NCBI RefSeq assembly: GCF_011759365.1
Contig: NZ_JAARLZ010000019.1
Span: 1-37,643 of the forward strand
Length of the DNA: 37,643 nucleotides
DNA from: Luteibacter anthropi
Lineage (GTDB): Bacteria; Pseudomonadota; Gammaproteobacteria; Xanthomonadales; Rhodanobacteraceae
Direction of reading: 5' to 3'
The first letter of the stretch is position 1. Each line of letters begins with the position of its first letter. Both the position numbers and the translations under genes were made by a program. The notes beneath the pieces are model-generated. The model made no database searches, was not told where the DNA came from, and saw nothing but the letters and a program-made list of their open reading frames with translations. Positions 18,704-29,432 of the stretch are shown piece after piece.

Positions 18704-19396
18704 GGCCTTGAGCAGGTTGCGCAGGAAGGGCACGGTGACGCGGCGCTGTGCCGCCAGGGTGGCGCGGTCGAGCGTGTCGAGAAGATCCAGCAGGGCGCCA
18801 AGATCACGCGCGTGATGCGAGAACAGCCAGTCGAGCACGGTGTCGTCCAGCTCGATGCCACGGCCCCGCGCATGCTCGCGCAGCACGTGGCGACGTTCGG
18901 CGTCGTCCAGCGGCTTCAGCGTGAGCTGGGTGAGCGAACCCAGGCGCGAACGCAGGTCGGGCAAGGCAATGCCCAGCGACACCGGCGGACCGCTCGCTGC
19001 GAACAGCAGTGTGCAGCCTTCCGCGCGATAACTATTGAAGGTGTCGAACAGCGCGTGCTCGGCATCGGCATCGCCTGCCACGGCTTCCAGATCGTCGATC
19101 GCCAGCACGTCGCTGCCCGCCAACCCCCGGATGGCTTCCGCGCGCGAACCGCGAAGGGCTGACAACGGCAGGTATTGCACGGTACGGCCCGCATCGATCG
19201 CTGCCTGGCAGGTGGCGATGAGCAGGTGGGTGCGACCGCTCCCCAGCGAACCACTCAGGAAGACCCACGGCGCATCGGCAGACACCGAGGCTGCGCGCAG
19301 GGCTTCGACCGCGGCGGCATTGCCCACGGGATGGAAATGCTCGAAGCGCTGGCGGCGTGGCCAGCGCAAGGCGAGCGGGAGTTGCTGACTCGTCAT
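18698..19396 (-). CDS. hda: DnaA regulatory inactivator Hda
   Basis: This is an AAA+ protein of 232 residues that, bound to the DNA-loaded sliding clamp, stimulates hydrolysis of DnaA-ATP and so limits initiation. The clamp-binding motif QLPLAL is at 5-10. The P-loop GSLGSGRT (49-56) has Arg in place of Lys, as E. coli Hda also does. Walker B is VLAIDDLE (97-104), and a lid-like helical C-terminal domain follows. Its ATG overlaps the stop of the PerM-type gene (ATGA), so it is the downstream cistron of that unit. The TAG stop is provided by a REP copy; the C-terminus LKAM may therefore have been remodelled. Confidence 0.92.
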   Translation of the reverse strand: MTSQQLPLALRWPRRQRFEHFHPVGNAAAVEALRAASVSADAPWVFLSGSLGSGRTHLLIATCQAAIDAGRTVQYLPLSALRGSRAEAIRGLAGSDVLAIDDLEAVAGDADAEHALFDTFNSYRAEGCTLLFAASGPPVSLGIALPDLRSRLGSLTQLTLKPLDDAERRHVLREHARGRGIELDDTVLDWLFSHHARDLGALLDLLDTLDRATLAAQRRVTVPFLRNLLKAM

Positions 19397-20562
19397 GAAT
19401 TTCCGTCGTCGGGAAGCATCGGACGAGGACGCCGGGCATTGACCGTGACGTCCACATCCACATCGACATCCACCTTCGCCGGCTCGGGATCGGGCTGGGC
19501 AGCCGGCTCCGTGTAGAGATCGCTCTCACGGTAACGGGCGAAGACGTAGCGCAACAATACCACTACCACCGACGCGGCCGGCAGGGCCAGCAACACGCCG
19601 AGGAAGCCGAACAGGTGACCGCCTGCCAGCACGGCGAAGATCACCGCCACCGGATGCAGGCCGATCTTGCCGCCGACCAGCCGGGGCACCAGCACGTAGC
19701 CTTCCAGCAGCTGGCCCACGGTGAATACCACCGCCACCAGGATCACGTGCAGCCAGTCACCGTACTGCACGAGGCCGGCGATCATCGCGGCCACGAAGCC
19801 GATCATGAAACCGAGGTAAGGCACGAAGCTGAGCAGGCCCGCGATCATGCCGATCAGTGGGCCGATGGAAATGCCTACAGCGGTGAGCGCGATGCCATAG
19901 AACACACCCAGCGCCAGCATCACCAGCAACTGGCCGCGGACGAAGGCGCCAAGCACCTGGTCCGATTCGCGCGACAGGCGAACCACGGTGGGTTCGATCG
20001 AGCGCGGCAGCAGGCGCTGGATGTGCGCGATCATCGTGTCCCAGTCACGCAGCAGGTAGAACGCCACGACCGGGATCAGCACGAGATTGGCCATCCAGGT
20101 GATGATGCCCATGCCCGACTGCGTGACCTTGGCCACCGTGCGGGCGGCGATGCTGCCGATGGAGCCCATATGCTCGCGAATGGCGGCCAGCACCTTGTCG
20201 GCATTGAACGTATCCGGCTCCAGGTGCAGGCGCTGCTGGATCCACGGCAACGCCGTGCCACGCACCCATTCGATGTAATGCGGCAGGTTTTCCGAGAGGT
20301 TTTCCACCTGGTGCGAAATCAGCGGCACCAGCAGGATCAGCACGCCGATGAAGATCACGATGATCACGGTGAACACGATGCTCACCGCCCAGGCGCGGCC
20401 CATGCCCAGGCGTTGCAGGCGATCGGCCAGCGGGTCGCCCAGGTAGGCGAGCATGCCCGCGATGGCGAAGGGCATCAGCACCGGTGCCAGCAGCCAGATC
20501 ACGAAAACGATGACGGCGGTGAGGCCCAGCATCTGCCAGCGGCGCGAGTTGTCGTGAGTCAT
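19393..20562 (-). CDS. perM: AI-2E/PerM-family inner-membrane permease
   Basis: This 389-residue protein has about eight hydrophobic segments: two near the N-terminus (LGLTAVIVFVIWLLAPVLM, VSIVFTVIIVIFIGVLILL), a soluble stretch (about 90-150), and the rest after 160. It is the family layout of YfgO/PerM and the TqsA transporters. Substrates in the family vary (AI-2 export, Na+/H+ exchange), so none is assigned. The charged tail has a DVDVDVDV repeat. The start at 20562 is preceded by AGGA; an ATG at 20622 would add 20 unlikely residues. It lies upstream of hda with a 4-bp overlap. Confidence 0.88.
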   Translation of the reverse strand: MTHDNSRRWQMLGLTAVIVFVIWLLAPVLMPFAIAGMLAYLGDPLADRLQRLGMGRAWAVSIVFTVIIVIFIGVLILLVPLISHQVENLSENLPHYIEWVRGTALPWIQQRLHLEPDTFNADKVLAAIREHMGSIGSIAARTVAKVTQSGMGIITWMANLVLIPVVAFYLLRDWDTMIAHIQRLLPRSIEPTVVRLSRESDQVLGAFVRGQLLVMLALGVFYGIALTAVGISIGPLIGMIAGLLSFVPYLGFMIGFVAAMIAGLVQYGDWLHVILVAVVFTVGQLLEGYVLVPRLVGGKIGLHPVAVIFAVLAGGHLFGFLGVLLALPAASVVVVLLRYVFARYRESDLYTEPAAQPDPEPAKVDVDVDVDVTVNARRPRPMLPDDGNS

Positions 20563-20661
20563 GCGTGTCCTGGATGGGCATGGGAGCAAACCGCCATGGT
20601 CCGGTGGCGGAAGTGACGGCATTGTCGCGGATCGTGCCCCCTTCGGGCGAATCCTGCCGTG

Positions 20662-21651
20662 TCAGGGAACCCAGCGCACGGCGAGGTCGGCACCATCGTG
20701 GGCGGCGGCCTGGAGCACATGGCCACCCGAGGCGTAGCCGGCCACGAGACGGGCCAGCGGCGCGCCCGCGCTCACGTTGAGCATCACGCCATCGGCCGTG
20801 GCGCCGACCGGCACCACCGACTTCACGGCCGGGTCGTTCTGGAAGGTGGAGAGCAGGCCGGCGTAATCGTTGGCCGAATGCAGGCCGGTGACCCAGACCT
20901 TGCCGCTGGTGCTGCCGCCCTGGGCGGCCGCGAACTGGCGGTCGAGCTTGTCGGCCACGGCATTGGCGCCGTTGGTGAGCAGGGCCGGACGGGCTTCGCC
21001 GCTGTCTTTCCAGTCGCTGGAGCGGCCGCCGGCCAGCAGGGTCCAGTCGACGGTCTGGTCGGCATTCAGCCGGCCGATCAGGACGGTGCCCGTGTTGTAC
21101 TGGCGCGTCACGGTGGCCATGGCCGCCGTATCGCCCTTGGCCAACGCATCGGCATCCACCGGTGCGTCGGCGCGCGGGGTCACCACCTGGTAGCCACGGG
21201 TGTCGGCCATCTGGGCCAGCGGGGTCACGTCCTGGGCACCCAGCGGCTTGCCCGCGGCATCGTGGATCACCACCAGCAGGGGCGGCTTGGGCGCTGCCAC
21301 GGCCGCATCGCCTACGGCGAGCACACGGCGGATGGCACCCGGGTCGAACACGATCTCGAGACTGAGCGGCGCGCCGTTGGCCCCGCCCGTGCGCGAGTAC
21401 TGGTACTGCTGGACGAGGCCACCGGGCGATTTCATGGCCTCGGCATAGCCTGGCTTGTTGCGCGGATCGGCGCCATTGGTGGCCCGTGCCAGCACCTGGG
21501 TAAGACCGTTGGAGAAGGCCTGGTCGCGCACCGCCGCGCTGGTGTCGGCCACGGGCACGGTCACCGTATACAGCGGGGTCTGGGCCATCGCGCCGCCCGC
21601 GAACAGGGTCAGGGCGAACAGCAGGAAGGCAAGGAGGCGGACTGGGCGCAT
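20662..21651 (-). CDS. DUF2066 domain-containing exported protein
   Basis: This protein of 329 residues has a clear signal peptide ([20 protein letters not shown], cleavage likely after AMA at 23). The mature part begins [15 protein letters not shown] and matches the DUF2066 pattern ([16 protein letters not shown] near the N-terminus). The function is unknown. The family is usually found beside purM and hda in this order of bacteria, as here. It is 99 bases upstream of the PerM gene on the same strand, so possibly the same transcript. It diverges from purM. Confidence 0.85.
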   Translation of the reverse strand: MRPVRLLAFLLFALTLFAGGAMAQTPLYTVTVPVADTSAAVRDQAFSNGLTQVLARATNGADPRNKPGYAEAMKSPGGLVQQYQYSRTGGANGAPLSLEIVFDPGAIRRVLAVGDAAVAAPKPPLLVVIHDAAGKPLGAQDVTPLAQMADTRGYQVVTPRADAPVDADALAKGDTAAMATVTRQYNTGTVLIGRLNADQTVDWTLLAGGRSSDWKDSGEARPALLTNGANAVADKLDRQFAAAQGGSTSGKVWVTGLHSANDYAGLLSTFQNDPAVKSVVPVGATADGVMLNVSAGAPLARLVAGYASGGHVLQAAAHDGADLAVRWVP

Positions 21652-21788
21652 GGTCTTGGCGTCGCTCTGTGAAGGCGGGAAGTCTGCCCAAAGCGTGTCA
21701 TGGCGTCCATCCAGGGGGCGTGAGAATCCCGGACGCCAGTCAGCTTGCTGCTATCATGCACGGTTTCCCATACGTGCCGGAACCGTCC

Positions 21789-22826
21789 ATGTCCTCCGAT
21801 CAGGGCTCCCTCACCTACCGCGACGCGGGTGTCGATATCGATGCGGGCAATGCGCTCGTCGAGCGTATCAAGCCGATGGTCAAGCGCACCTTCCGTCCCG
21901 AAGTGATGGGCGGGCTGGGCGGCTTCGGCGGCCTGTTCGACCTTTCCGGCCGCTACAAGGAGCCCGTGCTGGTCTCGGGCACCGACGGCGTGGGCACCAA
22001 GCTCAAGCTGGCCCACCAGCTCGACCGCCACGACACCATCGGCATCGACCTGGTCGGCATGTGCGTCAACGATGTCCTGGTGCAGGGCGCCGAGCCGCTG
22101 TTCTTCCTCGACTACTTCGCCACCGGCAAGCTGCACGTGGATACCGCGGCGGCCGTGGTCTCGGGCATCGCCCGCGGCTGCGAACTGGCCGGCTGCGCCC
22201 TCATCGGTGGTGAAACGGCCGAAATGCCGGACATGTACCCGCCGGGCGAGTACGACCTCGCCGGTTTCACCGTCGGTGCGGTGGAGAAGTCGGCCATGAA
22301 CGACGGTTCGAAGATCGTCGCCGGCGACGTCATCCTCGGCATCGATTCGTCCGGTCCGCATTCCAACGGCTACTCGCTGGTGCGTCGCATCCTCGAGCGC
22401 GCCGGTTCGCCGCTCGACACCGACGTGGGCGGCGTGAAGCTGGTGGACGCCCTGATGGCGCCCACCACCATCTACGTGAAGCCCATCCTCGACCTGCTGT
22501 CGAAGGTGGACATCCACGGCATGGCCCACATCACCGGTGGCGGCCTCAAGGAAAACATCATCCGCGTGGTGCCGGACGGCCTGGGCCTGTCCATCGATGC
22601 GTCCTCGTGGGAGCTGCCGCCGGTGTTCCAGTGGCTGCAGCGCGAGGGCAATGTCGCCCGCGAAGAAATGTGGCGCACGTTCAACTGCGGCATCGGCTTC
22701 ACGGTGCTGATCTCGGCCGGACAGGTCGAGGCCACGCAGGCCGTGCTGAATGATCATGGCCTCGCCTCGCGCGTGATCGGCAAGGTCGTCGCCGCTTCCG
22801 GCGACGAGCGCGTCCACATCGCCTGA
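21789..22826 (+). CDS. purM: Phosphoribosylformylglycinamidine cyclo-ligase
   Basis: This AIR synthetase is the fifth step of de novo purine synthesis: FGAM + ATP gives aminoimidazole ribonucleotide. Its 345 residues equal the E. coli enzyme. Family motifs include [21 protein letters not shown], and [11 protein letters not shown] with [11 protein letters not shown]. The ATG at 21789 gives the standard length; an in-frame ATG at 21756 would add 11 residues. It is followed eight bases later by purN, an operon as in E. coli. Confidence 0.97.
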   Translation: MSSDQGSLTYRDAGVDIDAGNALVERIKPMVKRTFRPEVMGGLGGFGGLFDLSGRYKEPVLVSGTDGVGTKLKLAHQLDRHDTIGIDLVGMCVNDVLVQGAEPLFFLDYFATGKLHVDTAAAVVSGIARGCELAGCALIGGETAEMPDMYPPGEYDLAGFTVGAVEKSAMNDGSKIVAGDVILGIDSSGPHSNGYSLVRRILERAGSPLDTDVGGVKLVDALMAPTTIYVKPILDLLSKVDIHGMAHITGGGLKENIIRVVPDGLGLSIDASSWELPPVFQWLQREGNVAREEMWRTFNCGIGFTVLISAGQVEATQAVLNDHGLASRVIGKVVAASGDERVHIA

Positions 22827-22834
22827 GCCCGTCC

Positions 22835-23461
22835 GTGGATCGCCCCCTGCGCGTCGCCGCGCTCGCCTCCGGGCGCGGCAGCAACCTCGCCGCCCTGATC
22901 GCAGCGCGGCTACCCGTGGAGTTCGTGCTGGTCGGCAGTGACAAGGCCAGGGCCGGTGCGCTGGCCGTGGCCGCCGAGGCAGGCATCCCCACGATGCACC
23001 TGAGCCCGCGCGACTTCCCCGATCGCGTAGCGTTCGACCGTGCGCTTTTCGGCAAGGTGGCCGAAGCGAAGCCCGATTTGCTCGTGCTGGCCGGCTACAT
23101 GCGCATCATCGACGGCAGCGTGGTAGCCGGCTGGGCAGGCCGGGCCATCAACATCCATCCGTCGCTGCTGCCGAAGTACCGGGGCCTGCATACGCATCGG
23201 CAGTGCCTTGAAGCCGGCGATGCCGAGCATGGCGCCAGCGTGCATTTCGTCACCGCCGAACTGGATGGCGGCCCGGTGATCGCGCAGGCGCGCATTCCGG
23301 TGCTTGCCGGGGACACCGAGGAATCACTGGCCGAACGCCTGCTGGTCGAAGAGCACCGGCTGCTGCCGGCGGTGGTGTCGGCAATGGCCGCAGGACGCCT
23401 GTCCTGGTCGAACGGCCCGATGTTCGACGGCCACCCCCTGAAAGCCCCCCTATCCCTGTAG
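22835..23461 (+). CDS. purN: Phosphoribosylglycinamide formyltransferase (folate-dependent)
   Basis: The enzyme transfers a formyl group from 10-formyl-tetrahydrofolate to GAR, the third step of purine synthesis. It has 208 residues with a GTG start. The catalytic set is visible: Asn106, His108 in NIHPSLLP, and Asp144 in LDGGPVI. The N-terminal phosphate-binding loop is ASGRGSNL. It is the second gene of the purMN operon. The TAG stop is the TAG of a REP palindrome (CTGTAGGAG), so the last residues LKAPLSL may reflect that junction. Confidence 0.96.
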   Translation: MDRPLRVAALASGRGSNLAALIAARLPVEFVLVGSDKARAGALAVAAEAGIPTMHLSPRDFPDRVAFDRALFGKVAEAKPDLLVLAGYMRIIDGSVVAGWAGRAINIHPSLLPKYRGLHTHRQCLEAGDAEHGASVHFVTAELDGGPVIAQARIPVLAGDTEESLAERLLVEEHRLLPAVVSAMAAGRLSWSNGPMFDGHPLKAPLSL

Positions 23462-23607
23462 GAGCGCGCCTCGCGCGCGACCGGCCAGAGCCGTGAATCC
23501 CAAAAACCCCGCTATCTCCGTAGGAGCGCGCCTCGCGCGCGACCGATCAAGGCCGTGAACCCCCGGGTTTCTCGCGACTACCGGTCGCGCGCAAGGCGCG
23601 CTCCTAC
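23454..23607. repeat. Three REP palindromes after purN
   Basis: Forward copies lie at 23454-23482 and 23520-23544, and a reverse copy at 23582-23607. The first overlaps the purN stop. The rest of the spacer to 23667 shows no gene. Confidence 0.9.
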
Positions 23608-23667
23608 ACGAGCAGGCGGTGTTGAGGGAAACCGTCGGGTTGTCGACCAACGTTCAGTCAGGGCCGT

Positions 23668-23673
23668 TATATT
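23668..23673 (+). promoter_or_regulatory. Candidate -10 element directly upstream of the DUF3108 gene
   Basis: TATATT ends six bases before the ATG at 23680. A start of transcription at the usual distance would fall on or next to the ATG, giving a leaderless or nearly leaderless mRNA. No -35 at 16-18 bp is evident (TTGTCG is 22 bp away). Confidence 0.35.
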
Positions 23674-23679
23674 GAGCCC

Positions 23680-24381
23680 ATGAAGACGCCCAACCTCCTC
23701 CGCGCCGGCCTCGCGCTGGCTCTCGCCCTGCCTGCCGCCGCGTTCGCCGCGGACGTGCCGCAGTCCTTCACCGCCACCTATCACGTGCTCCAGGGCGGCA
23801 GCCCGCTCGGCGATGCCACCGTGACCCTGAAGCCGGCCGCCAACGGCCAGTTCGAGTACACCAACAAGACCCAGGGCACCTCCGGCCTTGCCGCCGCACT
23901 GGGCGCCAGCACGTCGGAGACCTCGGTGTTCACCTGGTCGGGCAAGGTGCCGCAGGCGGTGTCGTACCGCTATGAGCTGGCCTCCACGCTGAAGCCCAAG
24001 AGCCGCTCTCTGACCATCGAAGGCGGCAACGTGCAGGTGCAGGACAACAAGAAATCGTACAGCTACCCGGCCCAGCCCGGCATGGTCGAGCGCAACACCC
24101 TGCCGCTCGCGCTCGGGGTCGCCCTGCGTGGCGGGGCCAAGGAAGCCAGCTTCCCGGTGGCGGTAAAGCAGCGGGTGGAACAGCAGGCGTTCAAGATCTC
24201 CGGCAACGAAAAGGTGACGGTGCCCGCGGGTTCGTTCGATACCGTGGTGGTGTCGCGCAGTGACGGCGAAGGCGGTTTCAGCGCGTGGTATGCGCCGACC
24301 AGGTATCCCGTGCCGGTGAAGCTGGCACAGAGCGACGGCGGTGACCTGACGCTGGAACTGGTGAGCTACAAGGGGCAGTAA
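23680..24381 (+). CDS. DUF3108 domain-containing periplasmic protein
   Basis: This 233-residue protein has a signal peptide (cleavage likely after AFA at 23). The mature part is rich in beta-strands: SFTATYHVLQGGSPLGDATVTL at the start, VPAGSFDTVVVSR and ARYP-like APTRYPVPVKL near the end. These are typical of DUF3108 proteins, whose beta-barrel-like fold recalls lipid-binding periplasmic proteins. The function is not established. It follows purN after a REP cluster and probably has its own promoter. Confidence 0.85.
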   Translation: MKTPNLLRAGLALALALPAAAFAADVPQSFTATYHVLQGGSPLGDATVTLKPAANGQFEYTNKTQGTSGLAAALGASTSETSVFTWSGKVPQAVSYRYELASTLKPKSRSLTIEGGNVQVQDNKKSYSYPAQPGMVERNTLPLALGVALRGGAKEASFPVAVKQRVEQQAFKISGNEKVTVPAGSFDTVVVSRSDGEGGFSAWYAPTRYPVPVKLAQSDGGDLTLELVSYKGQ

Positions 24382-24527
24382 ACCGACGCACCCGGCAACC
24401 ATCGGCCTCGTCGCTCGCGTCCTGCCGAATAAGCGCGCTTCCACCTACAACCAAAGACCTACTTGCGCCTCGTGCTGCCTGACAGCAGCATGAATTCATC
24501 AGCCAGCCCGTCGACAAGGACGTCGAA

Positions 24528-25463
24528 ATGAAACGTACATCCGTTGCATCGGCTTTCTTCTGCGCCATCGCCATACTGGTCAGCGGATGCACCTCCGTAC
24601 ATCCACCTTCGCAGGTCCCGGCACAAACACATGCGGCACTCCCTCCAATAACGGATGGGCCTACGGTCGCGAGGCATCTGCAAAAGCGATTTGATGAAGC
24701 AAACACGGCTTGCGGCAGCAGCCCGCCTCTCCCAGCCGTACTGTGTTCAGGCGTTCTGGTAAGAGCGACCAGCCACTCCACTTCGTATCACGCCTGGGAT
24801 CCGAATCCCAACAACCCCAATGGCGGCGGCGTTTCCTTTTCGTGGATGCGTCAGGATGCCACCTTCAGGCAATTGGCCAGAGGTGCAGGCAATGGCTTCG
24901 TGCTTCTGCCGAAGTTCTTCTCCGATACCCCTGGCGATGGTTATTACCAGATGACCGTCCTGTGTGCGTATCCGATGGATGGGTTCACCGACAAACGACA
25001 CGACAAAGGGTGTGGGGAACATTGGGAAACGCCTGGAAAGAGTGGGCCGTGCCAGAGCATCGGCGTCACCACCGGAGCGGCCTGGAAGGACCGTTACGTT
25101 GCCAACAAGCTCGGCATCTACCGGTGTGGCTTCCGACTGGTCCAGGGAACCCCCAACTCAGCAGACGCCTTTGCCCAGATTCCTGTCGCCATGCGCCTCA
25201 TCGGCGCCGATGCGTTCAATGAATGGAACGAAGTCGTGATCCAGCAATGGCCCCAGGGAATCGCCACCAGTATTCCCATTGAAGCATTCTTCTACGTCTC
25301 AGGAACAAGCGGCCTGAGCATTGCGAAGTACGATCAGAAGGATTTCTACAACACATCGGGGCGGCGATGGGTTCCTATCATTCGCGTCTCCATGCCGACA
25401 AGCATAGGCGCCAGAGCCACCTTCACCTACGCTGCAGCCGACCAGGAAGTGCCTTACCCCTGA
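24528..25463 (+). CDS. Cysteine-rich lipoprotein resembling halovibrin (HvnA/HvnC) proteins
   Basis: This predicted lipoprotein has 311 residues. Hydrophobic leader and lipobox LVSGC end at Cys21; the next residue is Thr, so outer-membrane sorting is expected. Six further cysteines (in TACGSS, VLCSG, VLCAYP, KGCGEH, GPCQS, YRCGF) could form three disulfides. From memory, blocks such as LCSGVLVRAT, GGVSFSWMR, NGFVLLP, KGCG and QLPIEAFFY-like SIPIEAFFYVSG resemble Pseudomonas and Vibrio proteins labelled halovibrin, once reported as secreted ADP-ribosyltransferases. I cannot verify this. AAGGA precedes the ATG. Base composition is clearly less GC-rich than the neighbours, which suggests acquisition. 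It is convergent with murA. Confidence 0.75.
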   Translation: MKRTSVASAFFCAIAILVSGCTSVHPPSQVPAQTHAALPPITDGPTVARHLQKRFDEANTACGSSPPLPAVLCSGVLVRATSHSTSYHAWDPNPNNPNGGGVSFSWMRQDATFRQLARGAGNGFVLLPKFFSDTPGDGYYQMTVLCAYPMDGFTDKRHDKGCGEHWETPGKSGPCQSIGVTTGAAWKDRYVANKLGIYRCGFRLVQGTPNSADAFAQIPVAMRLIGADAFNEWNEVVIQQWPQGIATSIPIEAFFYVSGTSGLSIAKYDQKDFYNTSGRRWVPIIRVSMPTSIGARATFTYAAADQEVPYP

Positions 25464-25512
25464 CAACGCACCCCATCTACCGCGCTGAGCGAGTCGGATG
25501 GGGTGCGAACCA

Positions 25513-27059
<1,547 letters not shown>

Positions 27060-27232
27060 GGATTCTCCGGTAGGGGGAGTCGCTGCGGTCGGGCGGAGGT
27101 TCCGAAACGGAGCCTGAATCGCCGGTCGATGGCAGCGACGATAAAATGAGAATATGTAATGGTAATGGAAATCCGGTGTCGCAGAAATGGACATCCCGGG
27201 TTCGCCGCCCCGACCCGGACCCCAGAGGCCGC

Positions 27233-28246
27233 ATGAACGCCCGTACCGCTTCGCACGCCGAGCAGCCCCTCGTGAACGCCGACACCGTCGTCCGCAGCGC
27301 CCGTACCGTCATCGCGACCGAGGCCGCCGCCATCCGTGCGCTCGAATCGCGGGTGGATGCCGCCTTCGTCACCGCCTGCCAGATGATCCTCAGCTGCAAG
27401 GGGCGCGTGGTGGTCTCCGGCATGGGCAAGTCCGGCCATATCGCGCGCAAGATCGCCGCGACCCTGGCATCCACCGGCACGCCGTCGTTCTTCGTGCACC
27501 CGGGCGAGGCCAGTCACGGCGACCTGGGCATGATCCAGCCCGACGACATCCTGCTTGCCATCTCCTACTCCGGCGAGACGGACGAACTGCTCTTCATCCT
27601 GCCGGCGATCAAGCGCCAGGGCATTCCCCTGATCTCGATCACGGGCAAACCCACGTCGTCGCTGGCGAACCAGGCCGAAGTGAACCTCGATGCCAATGTC
27701 GCCTGCGAGGCCTGCCCGCACGGCCTGGCCCCCACGGCAAGCACCACGGCCGCGCTGGTGATGGGTGACGCCCTGGCCGTGGCCCTGCTGGAAGCCCGTG
27801 GCTTCACTTCCGACGATTTCGCGCGCTCGCATCCGGCCGGCAGCCTTGGCCGCCGCCTGCTGCTGCGCATCTCCGACGTGATGCATGCGGGCGAAGACGT
27901 GCCCCGCGTCACCCAGGAAGCCACCGTCAGCGAGGCGCTGGTGGAAATGACCCGCAAGCACCTGGGCATGACCGCCGTGGTCGACGCCGAGGACCGCCTG
28001 CTGGGCGTGTTCACCGATGGCGATCTCCGCCGCGCCCTCGACGATCACGCCGTGGACCTGCGCGGTGCCACCGTGGCGCAACTGATGAGCCGTGGCCCGA
28101 AGACCATCGGCCCCGACAAGCTCGCCGGCGAAGCCGCGCAGCTCATGGAACGCCATGGCATCCACTCCCTGCTGGTTACCGACGACAACCAGCGCGTGGT
28201 CGGCGCGTTGAACATCCACGACCTCCTGCGCGCCCGCGTCGTCTGA
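27233..28246 (+). CDS. kdsD: Arabinose-5-phosphate isomerase
   Basis: The enzyme interconverts ribulose 5-phosphate and arabinose 5-phosphate, the first step of Kdo synthesis for LPS. It has 337 residues. An N-terminal SIS domain (VVVSGMGKSGHIARKIAATL, then PGEASHGDLG and ISYSGETDE) is followed by two CBS domains (about 215-335). The ATG at 27233 has AGAGG upstream; an earlier in-frame ATG at 27146 would add 29 residues without family resemblance. It is the first gene of the kdsD-kdsC-lptCAB block, divergent from ibaG with 173 bases between. Confidence 0.95.
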   Translation: MNARTASHAEQPLVNADTVVRSARTVIATEAAAIRALESRVDAAFVTACQMILSCKGRVVVSGMGKSGHIARKIAATLASTGTPSFFVHPGEASHGDLGMIQPDDILLAISYSGETDELLFILPAIKRQGIPLISITGKPTSSLANQAEVNLDANVACEACPHGLAPTASTTAALVMGDALAVALLEARGFTSDDFARSHPAGSLGRRLLLRISDVMHAGEDVPRVTQEATVSEALVEMTRKHLGMTAVVDAEDRLLGVFTDGDLRRALDDHAVDLRGATVAQLMSRGPKTIGPDKLAGEAAQLMERHGIHSLLVTDDNQRVVGALNIHDLLRARVV

Positions 28247-28287
28247 CGCCCTCCCGGCGCCAGCCTCTCGTCCCCATATTGCTGACC

Positions 28288-28836
28288 ATGGCCTATACCC
28301 ACTATTCCCCGATTCCCGCCGATGTCGCCGAACGCGCCGCCCGAGTGCGCGTGGCCGTATTCGACGTGGATGGCACGCTCACCGACGGCCGCCTCTGGTA
28401 CGCCGAGGACGGCCGCGAGACCAAGGTCTTCCACGTGCATGACGGCCTTGGGCTGAAGCGCCTGCAGGAAAACGGCGTGAAGGTCGCCATCATCACGGCG
28501 CGGATCAGCCACCCGGTGTCGCTGCGCGCCGAGGAACTGGGCATCCAGCACGTCTACCAGGGCCAGAAAGACAAGCGCGCCTGCCTGATCGAGCTGCTGG
28601 ACGCCCTGCGGCTCACCCCCGAACAGGCCGCCTTCATCGGCGACGACCTGCCCGACCTGCCGGCCATGGGTATCAGCGGCCTGGCCGTTGCCACCGCCAA
28701 CGCCCACCCCTGGGTGGCCGAACGCGCCCATTGGCGCACCCGGCTGTCCGGTGGCTATGGCGCCGCCCGCGAGGTGGCCGACATGATCCTCGCCGCCCAG
28801 GGCAAGGCCGAAGCCGAGCGGGACCGCTGGCTGTGA
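28288..28836 (+). CDS. kdsC: Kdo-8-phosphate phosphatase
   Basis: This HAD-family phosphatase releases free Kdo from Kdo 8-phosphate. It has 182 residues. The catalytic motif FDVDGTLTDG is at 25-34 (nucleophile Asp26, acid Asp28), and the third motif is IGDDLPDLPAM. The small size without a cap matches the tetrameric C0-type KdsC. The ATG at 28288 is used; a TTG at 28279 is a weaker alternative. Its TGA overlaps the GTG of lptC (GTGA). Confidence 0.95.
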   Translation: MAYTHYSPIPADVAERAARVRVAVFDVDGTLTDGRLWYAEDGRETKVFHVHDGLGLKRLQENGVKVAIITARISHPVSLRAEELGIQHVYQGQKDKRACLIELLDALRLTPEQAAFIGDDLPDLPAMGISGLAVATANAHPWVAERAHWRTRLSGGYGAAREVADMILAAQGKAEAERDRWL

Positions 28837-29432
28837 GTGTGCTGAACTTCTTCAAGGACCGCAGCACCGCCGGCGTGGCCGGCATGCTCGCGGCCGCCCT
28901 CGGCGCCAGCGTCCTGCTCTATTACTGGGTCGCCCCGGCAAAGAAGGTGCAGGATTTCATCGGCCCGCCGCGCTCCGGCTACACCCTCACCAATTTTCAC
29001 CTCGACTCGTACAACGATGAGGGCAAATACGGCTTCACGCTGGTCGCGCCCCACCTGGAGCGCCGCGAGGACGACGATTCGCTGTACATCAACGCCCCCG
29101 ATTTCGTGCTGCCCTCCGTAAAGGAGCCAGACAGCCCGCCCTGGAAGGGACACTCGGAATATGGCTGGGTGAACAAGGACGGCACCATCCTGAAGCTGCA
29201 GGGCAAGGTCCACATGGACCGCATCGCCTTCGACACGAACCCGCCCGCCAGCATCGATACCTCCGAGGTCACCGCGTGGCCCAAGGAGAACCGCCTGGAA
29301 ACGGCCGAGGCGGCGCGTATCGTGCAGGGAACCTCTACAATGGACGGCGTCGGCATGCGCGCCAACCTCGATACCAAGCATTTGGAGCTCCTCGATGCAG
29401 TCCACACCGTCTACATGCCGCGCAAGCGCTAA
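28833..29432 (+). CDS. lptC: LPS export protein LptC
   Basis: This is the bitopic inner-membrane component of the LPS transport bridge. It has 199 residues, with one membrane segment near the N-terminus (about 15-34, AGMLAAALGASVLLYYWV) and a periplasmic beta-jellyroll (SGYTLTNFHLDSYNDEGKYG, later KLQGKVHMDR). The GTG start at 28833 overlaps the kdsC stop by four bases; a second GTG at 28839 is possible. Its 3' end overlaps lptA by 38 bases. Confidence 0.93.
   Translation: MSVLNFFKDRSTAGVAGMLAAALGASVLLYYWVAPAKKVQDFIGPPRSGYTLTNFHLDSYNDEGKYGFTLVAPHLERREDDDSLYINAPDFVLPSVKEPDSPPWKGHSEYGWVNKDGTILKLQGKVHMDRIAFDTNPPASIDTSEVTAWPKENRLETAEAARIVQGTSTMDGVGMRANLDTKHLELLDAVHTVYMPRKR

Noticed and set aside
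21669-21788. Longer purM start
   Set aside because: The ATG at 21789 gives exactly the family length (345 residues); the upstream codons do not resemble PurM.
27147-27232. N-terminal extension of KdsD from base 27146
   Set aside because: The extra residues are unlike the family and AGAGG marks the ATG at 27233.
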